Both the position numbers and the translations under genes were made by a program. A stretch of DNA of 5,440 nucleotides from Gammaproteobacteria bacterium. Lineage in GTDB: Bacteria; Pseudomonadota; Gammaproteobacteria; Pseudomonadales; Pseudohongiellaceae. Location of the stretch: positions 1-5,440 of the forward strand of contig PWQG01000255.1 in assembly GCA_003556835.1 (NCBI GenBank), in the 5' to 3' direction. Shown here piece after piece: positions 1 to 5,276 of the stretch (positions are counted from its first letter, which is position 1; each line of letters opens with the position of its first letter). A model generated the notes under the pieces. That model was not told the DNA's origin, did no database searches, and saw only the letters and a program-made list of their open reading frames with translations.

Positions 1-653
1 AGGCGATTGAGGCGTTGTATCTCCGCTTCGTGGGATCGTTGCTGCGTGGTGTCCCGTATGATCACCGTATACAGCGCCCCCTCGGGCCGGCGTATTTTCG
101 AGACAGCCGCCTCCACCGGGATCTTGCGGCCGTCCCGGGAGTGCGCTTCCAGTGACACATAGGTATCCGGCTGCTCCTCGGGACGGATCGGCAGAAAGGT
201 CTGCAGTGGCTGCCCCAATGCCGCTTCGGACGTGCAATGGAACATCCTGGCTGCGGCTTCGTTGAAAACCACAATCCGCCCTCTGTCATCAACCGAGACG
301 ATGGCATCCTTGGCAGACTCGATAATGGTGTGGAGCTGGGCACGACTGCGATTGAGTTGACGCTCGGATTCTTTCAACGCTGCGTACGCAGCTTCCAGGG
401 CGCCGAATGCCTTGCGCATCAGGAAATACAGCAGGGCGGCTGTCACCATAACGTAAAACAGCCCCTTGTATACGCTCCAGCGGGCGAACGCATCCGGGTC
501 CTGCAGCAGGGCGAACAGCGCCTGATCAGAAAAGTAGATCCACAGGACCGCAATCACGCTGTAAATGACGGTGATACTGAGTGCACGGGAGCGCAACCCC
601 CCGGAAAAAAGGCGTTTTGCACCCAAGCGGCCAGTCAATTGCCCAATTTTCAT
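1..653 (-). CDS. Membrane-anchored PAS-domain sensor protein, N-terminal part (runs off left edge)
   Basis: The 217 visible codons encode the input half of a signalling protein; the output domain lies beyond the left edge. Two membrane helices (about residues 27-46, motif IAVLWIYFSDQAL, and 64-79) enclose a short periplasmic loop. This hairpin is a recurrent N-terminal module of bacterial PAS/GGDEF/kinase proteins. A likely coiled coil follows (86-112), then a PAS domain (about 106-203) with the typical blocks IIESAKDAIVSVDD, FNEAAARMF, RDGRKIPVE and the closing VIIRDTTQQ. The last residues (EAEIQRLNR) look like a linker helix into another domain, perhaps GAF, kinase or GGDEF; that is inference. 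The start is ATG at 651-653: an in-frame TGA lies three codons upstream, and AGAGG sits about ten bases before the ATG. No Cys/His pair or other cofactor signature is obvious, so the ligand is unknown. The gene is divergent from the secreted-protein gene at 837. The PAS call is firm; the output function cannot be seen. Confidence 0.88.
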   Translation of the reverse strand, partial: MKIGQLTGRLGAKRLFSGGLRSRALSITVIYSVIAVLWIYFSDQALFALLQDPDAFARWSVYKGLFYVMVTAALLYFLMRKAFGALEAAYAALKESERQLNRSRAQLHTIIESAKDAIVSVDDRGRIVVFNEAAARMFHCTSEAALGQPLQTFLPIRPEEQPDTYVSLEAHSRDGRKIPVEAAVSKIRRPEGALYTVIIRDTTQQRSHEAEIQRLNR

Positions 654-783
654 GATCCGTCAACCTCTGTATGCCCCGGTAAAGAACATAACAGAGTACC
701 AATGCGCCGGGTAGTCCGATCACAAGCAACGCTTGGGCCACGGATGGCTCAACCCCACATTGCACCGCACTTTACAAAGGCGC

Positions 784-813
784 TCAACACGGATACCTTT
801 TGTTCAATATCAT
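784..813 (+). promoter_or_regulatory. Possible sigma-70 promoter for the secreted-protein gene
   Basis: A TCAACA -35-like hexamer (784-789, 4 of 6 matches) and a TATCAT -10-like hexamer (808-813, 5 of 6) are 18 bases apart. Transcription would start about 15 bases before the ribosome binding site. The position in the divergent gap is right, but short AT-rich matches like this arise by chance. Confidence 0.4.
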
Positions 814-824
814 CGAAAAAGAAC

Positions 825-830
825 AGGAGA
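825..830 (+). promoter_or_regulatory. Strong ribosome binding site that fixes the start at 837
   Basis: AGGAGA lies six bases before the ATG at 837. The frame is open upstream as far as 237, but this site, and the signal peptide that starts right at 837, show that the real gene begins here. An ATG at 832 is in another frame and too close to the site. Confidence 0.85.
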
Positions 831-836
831 GATGTC

Positions 837-1880
837 ATGGCAAATGTGTCCCCACTGGCGGCTGTACCTCGCGCCCTGGTCACGGCAATGCTGGCCGCCG
901 GAATGATCGGAGCCGTGCAGGCGGATGAGCGTCCCGACCTGGAAGGCCTGTGGACCAACTCATCCCTCACCGGCCTGACCCGCCCGTCCGGCGTGGATCA
1001 ACTCGTGGTCACTGCAGAAGAGGCGCTGCAGATAGCCGCCAACACCTCGATTGCCGGCCTGCCAGCCGATCAGATCGACGCGCCCGAATCCACCAATCCG
1101 GGAACTGCGCCACCAGCGGGCAGTTTTGATTTCGGCCTGCGCGGCTACAACGACTTCTGGATCGATCCCGGCTCGACGCTGGCGCAGGTCAGGGGCGAGT
1201 TCCGTACCTCCTACATCATTGACCCGGCGGACGGACGGATCCCGCGCCTGGAAAACCCGCGTGTCTCATTCGAGGATCGTGGTTTCGGCATGCGATATGT
1301 CACCGGTGAAGGTGATGCCCGCGGCCCCGAGGCCCTGCCCCTGGCCGAGCGCTGCCTGATCGGTTTCGGCAACACTGCCGGCCCGGGCATGATGGGCACC
1401 CTCTACAACAGTACCTACCAGTTCGTGCAGACCGATGACTATTTCATGATCCTGGTGGAAATGGTCAACGATGCCCGAATCATTCCGCTATACGACTCAG
1501 CCGAGGAAGCCAGGGCCAATACCCGTCCCGCGGAATGGCAGCAATGGTTCGGCGATTCGCGCGGCTGGGATGAGGGCGACACCCTGGTGGTGGAGACCGT
1601 CAACGTGCGCCCCCTGCAGATGGAACAGAGCTCCGTGCAGATTACCAGTGACGGCCGGATCACCGAGCGTTTCAGCCGCCACTCTGATTCGGAAATCGTT
1701 TATCAATTCACCGTGGAGGACGACAACCTCTATAGCCAGCCCTGGACTGCGGAACTGAGCTACCGCACCATGGACGACGGCCCGATGTACGAATACGCTT
1801 GCCATGAAGGCAACTATGCCATGCCCGGCATTCTGGCCGGCGCACGCCGCGCCGAAGCCGAGGCGGCCGGCGAACTCTGA
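837..1880 (+). CDS. Secreted protein of unknown function (GDSRGxxEGDTLVVET / YACHEGNYAM family)
   Basis: A 347-residue exported protein. A signal peptide (residues 1-29, hydrophobic core around ALVTAMLAAGMIGAV, probable cut after VQA) leads into a mature part starting DERPDLEGLW. Conserved-looking blocks are RGYNDFWIDPG (102-112), ERCL (171-174), YQFVQTDDYFMILVEM followed by DARIIPL (194-218), GDSRGWDEGDTLVVET (239-254), YQFTVEDDNLYSQPWTAEL (289-307) and YEYACHEGNYAMPGILAGAR (318-337). From memory, these blocks mark a large, uncharacterised family of exported proteins common in Acidobacteria and some Gammaproteobacteria; I know of no assigned reaction. The mature protein has only two cysteines, Cys173 and Cys322, both inside conserved blocks, which suggests a disulfide or a shared site in the periplasm (inference). 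Ser/Asp/His/Glu residues in these blocks could be catalytic, but there is no recognisable triad or metal motif. The gene stands alone: divergent from the PAS sensor and convergent with the cyclase, its TGA touching the other gene's stop. Confidence 0.88.
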   Translation: MANVSPLAAVPRALVTAMLAAGMIGAVQADERPDLEGLWTNSSLTGLTRPSGVDQLVVTAEEALQIAANTSIAGLPADQIDAPESTNPGTAPPAGSFDFGLRGYNDFWIDPGSTLAQVRGEFRTSYIIDPADGRIPRLENPRVSFEDRGFGMRYVTGEGDARGPEALPLAERCLIGFGNTAGPGMMGTLYNSTYQFVQTDDYFMILVEMVNDARIIPLYDSAEEARANTRPAEWQQWFGDSRGWDEGDTLVVETVNVRPLQMEQSSVQITSDGRITERFSRHSDSEIVYQFTVEDDNLYSQPWTAELSYRTMDDGPMYEYACHEGNYAMPGILAGARRAEAEAAGEL

Positions 1881-3065
1881 TCAGGTGTCGAAGGCCGGAT
1901 TGGTTGCGACCCGTCCGGCCTGCGCCCTGCTCTTTTCTCGCTTGTCCTGATACATACGCTGGTCGGCCAGGGTCAGTAGCCTGTCCGTGCTGGTGGCATC
2001 CTGCGGAAACAGCGCAACTCCCAGGCTCGTGACCAGGGGTACCGTGCATCCCTCGAGATCCACGGGACCGTCCAGTCGCGTGCGCAGCCGCTCCACCAGA
2101 GACTTTGCCGACTCCGCAGCATCCAGCTGCCGGAGAAAGACCAGGAACTCATCCCCAGCCTGACGACCGACAAAGTCCGCCTCCCGCACCGCAGACTGCA
2201 GTCGCTCCGCAAAGACCTGCAGCAAACGGTCACCAACGCTATGCCCATGGCGATCATTGACCCACTTGAACCCGTTGATATCAACCATCACCAATGCGAA
2301 GCGCTCCCCGCCGCGGTTGCACTCGGCCAGAGTCCGCTGCATATACTCATCCAGCCAACGGCGATTGGGTAATCCGGTGAGGGCATCCTTGCGCGCCAGC
2401 AGCATTGCGCGCTGACGCGAGCGATAGTAACAGGCCACCGTCAGACCGAAAATCCAGAAAATATAAGTGATGAGGCCAAAGAACATATAATACTGCGTGG
2501 CAAAGGATCCGGTACCAGCCATCACGCTTTCATTGCCTGTCGTTGCCATCACACCACGAACCGCCGGAGGCAGGGTCATCAACAAACCGCCGGCAAAGGC
2601 CAGGCTGTATGCGGAACGCTGTTCCCGGCTGCCCACTCGCCAGACAAAACTGAACGCCGCAACCAGCATGAACGAGACCACTATGCTGTCATGCACCAGA
2701 TAGCGGGCTGCCGGATCAAAACGATTGAGCCAGGACAGTGCCACAAAAACAGGTATCAACCCCAATAACAGGTTCCAGCGCAGGCGGGAGAAGTATCCAC
2801 GAAAGCGCAGAGCACCTTCCATCAACAACATATTCGCAGGCAGGCTGACTGAGTTGCTGAGAAACGGACCCCAACCAGGCGCGATCGGGAATTGCGCCGC
2901 AACCACCAGTATCAGCGCAGACAGGGCAAACAACAGGCTACTCAACATCCAGAAGAACACGCCGGACATATCCGGGTTGATCCGCCAGATCATGAACATC
3001 ACCAGGGCACTGGTGATGGAGACGAAGGTGAAAACCAGCGTCAATGTGACAATATCCAATTGCAT
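1881..3065 (-). CDS. Multi-pass membrane diguanylate cyclase (AGDEF-type GGDEF domain)
   Basis: A 394-residue protein predicted to make cyclic di-GMP from two GTP at the inner membrane. About seven hydrophobic segments fill residues 1-213 (roughly 4-27, 36-58, 68-84, 98-113, 123-142, 151-173, 188-213) and form an unnamed sensor region. A GGDEF domain follows (about 222-380): DALTGLPNRR (227-236), metal-binding Asp262 in MVDINGFK, ND (270-271), GHSVGD (274-279), and AGDEF (303-307) as the active-site loop. READ (294-297), five residues before the loop, is an intact RxxD inhibitory site, so product feedback is likely. Replacement of the first Gly by Ala need not inactivate: Vibrio cholerae VCA0965 is reported to be active with AGDEF. 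The start chosen is ATG at 3063-3065, after GGGAG with spacing near five bases and just before the first membrane helix. The frame stays open up to 3587, but that part lies opposite the lipoprotein gene and has no membrane or domain features. Confidence 0.92.
   Translation of the reverse strand: MQLDIVTLTLVFTFVSITSALVMFMIWRINPDMSGVFFWMLSSLLFALSALILVVAAQFPIAPGWGPFLSNSVSLPANMLLMEGALRFRGYFSRLRWNLLLGLIPVFVALSWLNRFDPAARYLVHDSIVVSFMLVAAFSFVWRVGSREQRSAYSLAFAGGLLMTLPPAVRGVMATTGNESVMAGTGSFATQYYMFFGLITYIFWIFGLTVACYYRSRQRAMLLARKDALTGLPNRRWLDEYMQRTLAECNRGGERFALVMVDINGFKWVNDRHGHSVGDRLLQVFAERLQSAVREADFVGRQAGDEFLVFLRQLDAAESAKSLVERLRTRLDGPVDLEGCTVPLVTSLGVALFPQDATSTDRLLTLADQRMYQDKREKSRAQAGRVATNPAFDT
1892..1921. 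terminator. Perfect hairpin at the convergent gene end, possible terminator
   Basis: AGGCCGGA (1892-1899) and TCCGGCCT (1914-1921) form a perfect 8-bp stem with a 14-base loop, starting 11 bases after the stop of the plus-strand gene and inside the last codons of the cyclase gene. On the plus strand a T-rich stretch (CTCTTTTCTC) follows only after about eight bases, and on the minus strand there is no T tract. The termination role is therefore uncertain, although the placement fits. Confidence 0.4.
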
Positions 3066-3109
3066 CCCAACTCCCAGCCATCTGCCCGCAATATGATAGT
3101 CCAGAAGCG

Positions 3110-3146
3110 GCCCGGGCACGACCGGGCAATTTGCCTCCGTGCACGG
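3110..3146. repeat. Inverted repeat and palindrome in the divergent gap, possible operator
   Basis: Between the cyclase and lipoprotein starts lie GCCCGG-(6)-CCGGGC (3110-3127) and the palindrome CCGTGCACGG (3137-3146). They could be regulator sites or a leader hairpin for either divergent gene. Short GC-rich palindromes are frequent at this base composition, so this is only a candidate. I see no convincing -35/-10 pair for either gene here. Confidence 0.25.
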
Positions 3147-3197
3147 ATTCACTGAAACCGGATGACAGCGTGTCCCTGCTGCGACAGAATGCAGAGT

Positions 3198-3857
3198 ATG
3201 CGGAGACTGATTCCACATTGGCTGGCACTGCTGACATCGGCCCTGCTGCTCAGCGCCTGCCTGGGGCCTGTGCCCGGCTTGTACCCGGAAGATCCCGAGC
3301 AGCGACCGATTCCGATCTACCTGACCGGCCATGGCTGGCATGTAGGCATCGTTGTGGAAACCAGGCATCCGGAGTGGACCGAAGCTTTTTCGGATATTCC
3401 CGGCCTGCCCCGAACCCGGTACCTCGAATTCGGCTGGGGCGATGCCGGCTACTATCCCCATCCGGATCCGGGCTGGCCACAATTGCTCCGGGCTGGCCTG
3501 CTTCCCACGGAGAGCGTATTGCATATCGCCGGCTTCGATCGTGAACCGGCCGCACAGTTCCCCGGGAGTCAGGTCGTCCGCCTGCAACTGTCCGAGGCTG
3601 GGTTACGCGCCCTGACTGAATTTCTCGACTCGTATGTGCGCCGCGATGCACAGGGACGAGCCGAAGTCCTCGGCAGCGGCCTGTATGCCGACAGTCTGTT
3701 CGTCGCCTCCAACCGGCGCTACTTCTTCCCCTTCACTTCCAACTGGTGGACTGCCAGGGGTCTGCGTGCTGCAGGGCTGCCAATCACACCCCTTTACGCA
3801 GTGACCGAAGGCAATCTGTCCTGGCAGGCACTGCGCGTGGGCGAAGCCCTTCAGTAA
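3198..3857 (+). CDS. DUF2459-type envelope lipoprotein, function unknown
   Basis: A 219-residue lipoprotein. MRRLIPHWLALLTSALLLSAC is a textbook lipoprotein signal with lipobox LSAC, so Cys21 would be lipidated; Leu at +2 suggests sorting to the outer membrane. The body matches my memory of the DUF2459 family (also known from urease-region proteins): IYLTGHGWHVGIVV (40-53), YLEFGWGDAGYY (75-86), and SLFVASNRRYFFPFTSNWW (166-184) followed by TARGLRAAGLPITP (185-198). His48 in WHVGI resembles the His of NlpC/P60-like papain-fold proteins. I recall most relatives having TCNxW where this protein has TSNWW, so Ser181 replaces a possible nucleophile. Start: ATG at 3198 puts the signal sequence at the N-terminus; in-frame ATGs at 3162 and 3189 add up to twelve residues containing three Cys. 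None of the three has a good ribosome binding site, so the start is the weak point. The next gene is the tRNA, with no clear terminator between. Confidence 0.82.
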   Translation: MRRLIPHWLALLTSALLLSACLGPVPGLYPEDPEQRPIPIYLTGHGWHVGIVVETRHPEWTEAFSDIPGLPRTRYLEFGWGDAGYYPHPDPGWPQLLRAGLLPTESVLHIAGFDREPAAQFPGSQVVRLQLSEAGLRALTEFLDSYVRRDAQGRAEVLGSGLYADSLFVASNRRYFFPFTSNWWTARGLRAAGLPITPLYAVTEGNLSWQALRVGEALQ

Positions 3858-3889
3858 CTGGGGAATCCGGATTTTCTTGCCCCGGGGAC

Positions 3890-3926
3890 TTGGAAATTGC
3901 CGGCATTTCTGACATATTATGCGCCC
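3890..3926 (+). promoter_or_regulatory. Probable promoter of the tRNA-Pro gene, with GC-rich discriminator
   Basis: TTGGAA (3890-3895) serves as -35 and TATTAT (3915-3920) as -10 with 19 bases between; CATATT (3913-3918) would give 17. The -10 is followed at once by GCGCCC (3921-3926). A GC-rich discriminator is typical of stable-RNA promoters under stringent (ppGpp) control, which fits the tRNA 50 bases downstream. This is inferred from sequence only. Confidence 0.5.
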
Positions 3927-3927
3927 T

Positions 3928-3965
3928 TGCCAGAGTGGCACCGCCCGGTGCGCGTGGAACTGGCA
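3928..3965 (+). other. Structured 5' leader of the tRNA-Pro precursor
   Basis: TGCCAG (3928-3933) pairs with CTGGCA (3960-3965). Inside this, GCACC (3938-3942) pairs with GGTGC (3947-3951), giving a nested stem in the leader just before the mature tRNA. It could guide 5' processing or simply insulate the tRNA fold; no function is shown. Confidence 0.35.
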
Positions 3966-3976
3966 GCGATCCGGAT

Positions 3977-4053
3977 CGGAGTGTAGCTCAGCCTGGTAGA
4001 GCACCGCCTTCGGGAGGCGGGGGTCGGAGGTTCAAATCCTCTCACTCCGACCA
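3977..4053 (+). tRNA. tRNA-Pro (anticodon CGG)
   Basis: A complete 77-base tRNA with encoded CCA. The acceptor stem CGGAGTG pairs with CACTCCG, followed by discriminator A and CCA (4051-4053). The D arm is GCTC...GAGC with loop AGCCTGGTA. The anticodon stem CCGCC/GGCGG holds loop TTCGGGA, whose anticodon CGG reads the proline codon CCG. The T arm is GGAGG-TTCAAAT-CCTCT, with the last pair G-T. The sequence closely resembles E. coli proK, especially the anticodon loop, GGGTCGGAGG and the T loop. It lies between the DUF2459 lipoprotein and the SEL1 gene on the same strand and appears to have its own promoter. Confidence 0.97.
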
Positions 4054-4065
4054 GTTTTACTGGTC
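4049..4065 (+). repeat. Perfect 7-bp inverted repeat over the tRNA 3' end
   Basis: GACCAGT (4049-4055) and ACTGGTC (4059-4065) flank a TTT loop. The left arm contains the tRNA discriminator and CCA. There is no T tract after it (CCCCTCG follows), so it is not a standard intrinsic terminator; it may be a 3' trailer structure. Confidence 0.45.
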
Positions 4066-4115
4066 CCCCTCGATCCGTCGCAAGACAGACGCCGGAGTCT
4101 GCCGTGCTGCATATC

Positions 4116-4144
4116 TGGACCTGCTTCCGCTCCCCCGATAGAAT
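4116..4144 (+). promoter_or_regulatory. Probable sigma-70 promoter of the SEL1-repeat gene
   Basis: TGGACC (4116-4121, 4 of 6 matches to the -35 consensus) and TAGAAT (4139-4144, 5 of 6 to the -10) are 17 bases apart. This would start transcription about 25 to 30 bases before the ATG at 4178 and give the gene its own promoter after the tRNA. Confidence 0.5.
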
Positions 4145-4177
4145 CAAAGTCATGCACTCTGGCCCGAGGTCCATTCG

Positions 4178-5203
4178 ATGAAGTTCACGCTCATTCTATC
4201 CATTGCCCTGTTTCTCGGCAGCTTCACCCTACCCGCCCATGCCTATGACTTCCAGACCGGGCTGAGGGCTTACGAGGCTGGCGATTATGAGACGGCGATG
4301 GAGAACTTCACTGAGGGGGCGGGCATCGGTCATGCCCTCGCGCAATACAATCTTGCCATCATGTATCACCAGGGCATCGGTACGGAAACGGATCATGACA
4401 ATGCCCTGCAGCTTTATGCCCTGGCGGCCCAACAGGGTGTCGTGCGTGCTCAGTACCTGCTGGGTTTCATGTATGACAATGGCCAGGGTACCGAACAGGA
4501 CTGGCGGGAGGCCTACTACTGGTACGAACAGGCTGCCGAGCAGGGTGACAGCGACGCCCAGTACGCGGTGGGCACCATGAACTTCTATGGCCAGGGCCGG
4601 GCGGAAGACCATGAGCAGGCCTTCTTCTGGTATGAAAAAGCCGCCGCACAGGACAATGTTGACGCCCAATACAACCTGGGAGTCATGTACATCAACGGCT
4701 TCGGCACCGAGTCGGACGAGGAAGAGGCCCTGCACTGGTTCCAGCAGGCCGCAGACAATGGCAGCCGGGACGCCCAGTACAACACCGGGCTGATGTACAC
4801 CACGGGACAGGCCGCTGAGCGCGACTTTGACCGTGCCGTGCATTACCTGACCCTGGCCGCCGAACAGGAATTGCGCGAGGCACAGGCACAGCTGGGCGTC
4901 ATGTACGCATCGGGTCAGGGCGTGGAACGTGACTTTGATCGAGCCCACCACTGGTTTTCAGGTGCCGCCAACCAGGGTGATGCCGTATCCCAATCCTTTC
5001 TTGCCCAGATCTATCACCAGGGCCTTGGCCGTGAACAGGATCTTGTCCGGGCCCATATGTGGTATGACCTTTCGTATCGCCATGGATACCGGCGCATGCT
5101 TCGCAACATGAACTCCCTGCAAGGCGAAATGAATTCGGAACAGGTACGCAGGGCCAGGGATCTGGTCATGGAATGGATCAACGAACATGGCCGCCCGGAA
5201 TGA
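4178..5203 (+). CDS. Exported SEL1-repeat (TPR-like) protein
   Basis: A 341-residue protein. A signal peptide (residues 1-22, MKFTLILSIALFLGSFTLPAHA, cut after AHA) sends it to the periplasm. A TPR-like half-unit (about 23-52, AYEAGDYETAMENF) is followed by seven SEL1 repeats of exactly 36 residues each (53-88, 89-124, 125-160, 161-196, 197-232, 233-268, 269-304). Each carries the pattern xAQYxLGxMYxxGxGxxxDxxxAxxWYxxAAxQG, weakest in the last unit. A charged C-terminal cap (305-341, MNSEQVRRARDLVMEWINEHG) is common at the end of such proteins. SEL1 solenoids bind other proteins and often act as adaptors in envelope processes or signalling; the partner here is unknown. The start is ATG at 4178, with GAGG (4166-4169) eight bases upstream and the signal peptide immediately after. 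The PYP-like gene follows after 73 bases on the same strand with its own ribosome binding site. Confidence 0.93.
   Translation: MKFTLILSIALFLGSFTLPAHAYDFQTGLRAYEAGDYETAMENFTEGAGIGHALAQYNLAIMYHQGIGTETDHDNALQLYALAAQQGVVRAQYLLGFMYDNGQGTEQDWREAYYWYEQAAEQGDSDAQYAVGTMNFYGQGRAEDHEQAFFWYEKAAAQDNVDAQYNLGVMYINGFGTESDEEEALHWFQQAADNGSRDAQYNTGLMYTTGQAAERDFDRAVHYLTLAAEQELREAQAQLGVMYASGQGVERDFDRAHHWFSGAANQGDAVSQSFLAQIYHQGLGREQDLVRAHMWYDLSYRHGYRRMLRNMNSLQGEMNSEQVRRARDLVMEWINEHGRPE
4334..5089 (+). repeat. Seven tandem 108-base units encoding SEL1 repeats
   Basis: The conserved Gln of the AQ pair falls at residues 56, 92, 128, 164, 200, 236 and 272, a period of exactly 36 codons with no indel. The DNA copies have diverged, as where ERDFDRA (residues 214-220 and 250-256) is written with different codons, so these are old units kept for protein structure, not a recent expansion. 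Confidence 0.85.
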
Positions 5204-5265
5204 TGTTCACCGGATGATCCAGTCTCCCGCTATGCTCGTATCTTTTCCGGAAATTCATCAGCGAT

Positions 5266-5270
5266 GAGGA
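5266..5270 (+). promoter_or_regulatory. Strong ribosome binding site that fixes the PYP-like start
   Basis: GAGGA is six bases before the ATG at 5277. An in-frame TGA at 5265-5267 overlaps it, so the protein cannot begin further upstream. No longer PYP N-terminus is therefore possible in this frame. Confidence 0.85.
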
Positions 5271-5276
5271 AAGAGT

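Noticed and set aside
526..765. Minus-strand frame of 79 codons with a membrane-like stretch (ALLVIGLPGALVLCYVLY)
   Set aside because: It starts with GTG and no ribosome binding site, and overlaps the first 128 bases of the PAS gene in another frame, where its sequence becomes shadow-like. The PAS gene start is well supported by its conserved first membrane helix.
237..836. Open frame continuing 200 codons upstream of the secreted-protein gene
   Set aside because: It runs opposite the PAS sensor gene, has low-complexity shadow-like composition and no ribosome binding site at 237. The signal peptide and AGGAGA site place the start at 837.
3131..3544. Plus-strand frame of 137 codons overlapping the lipoprotein gene
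   Set aside because: This is a different frame of the same DNA; the lipoprotein signal, lipobox and DUF2459 blocks support the other frame.
3066..3587. N-terminal extension of the cyclase frame
   Set aside because: It lies opposite the DUF2459 lipoprotein gene and shows no domain or membrane features. The first membrane helix begins right after the ATG at 3065, which has a GGGAG site.
3864..3878. AATCCGGATT followed by TTCTT after the lipoprotein gene as a terminator
   Set aside because: The palindrome has no room for a loop, so the possible stem is too short, and the T stretch is broken.
4086..4101. CAGAC-(6)-GTCTG hairpin after the tRNA as its terminator
   Set aside because: The stem is only five base pairs and no T tract follows.
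4229..4951. Long minus-strand frame of 240 codons
   Set aside because: It is antisense to the SEL1 repeats. Its length comes from the periodic codon pattern of the repeat gene, and its own repetitiveness mirrors that.
5206..5236. TTCACC (5206-5211) and TATGCT (5231-5236) as a promoter for the PYP-like gene
   Set aside because: Each has only 4 of 6 matches and the spacing is 19 bases, so it is not distinguishable from chance. The gene could equally be co-transcribed with the SEL1 gene 73 bases upstream.
5244..5253. Palindrome TTTCCGGAAA upstream of the PYP-like gene as an operator or terminator
   Set aside because: It is ten bases with no loop and no T tract, and nothing else supports a function.
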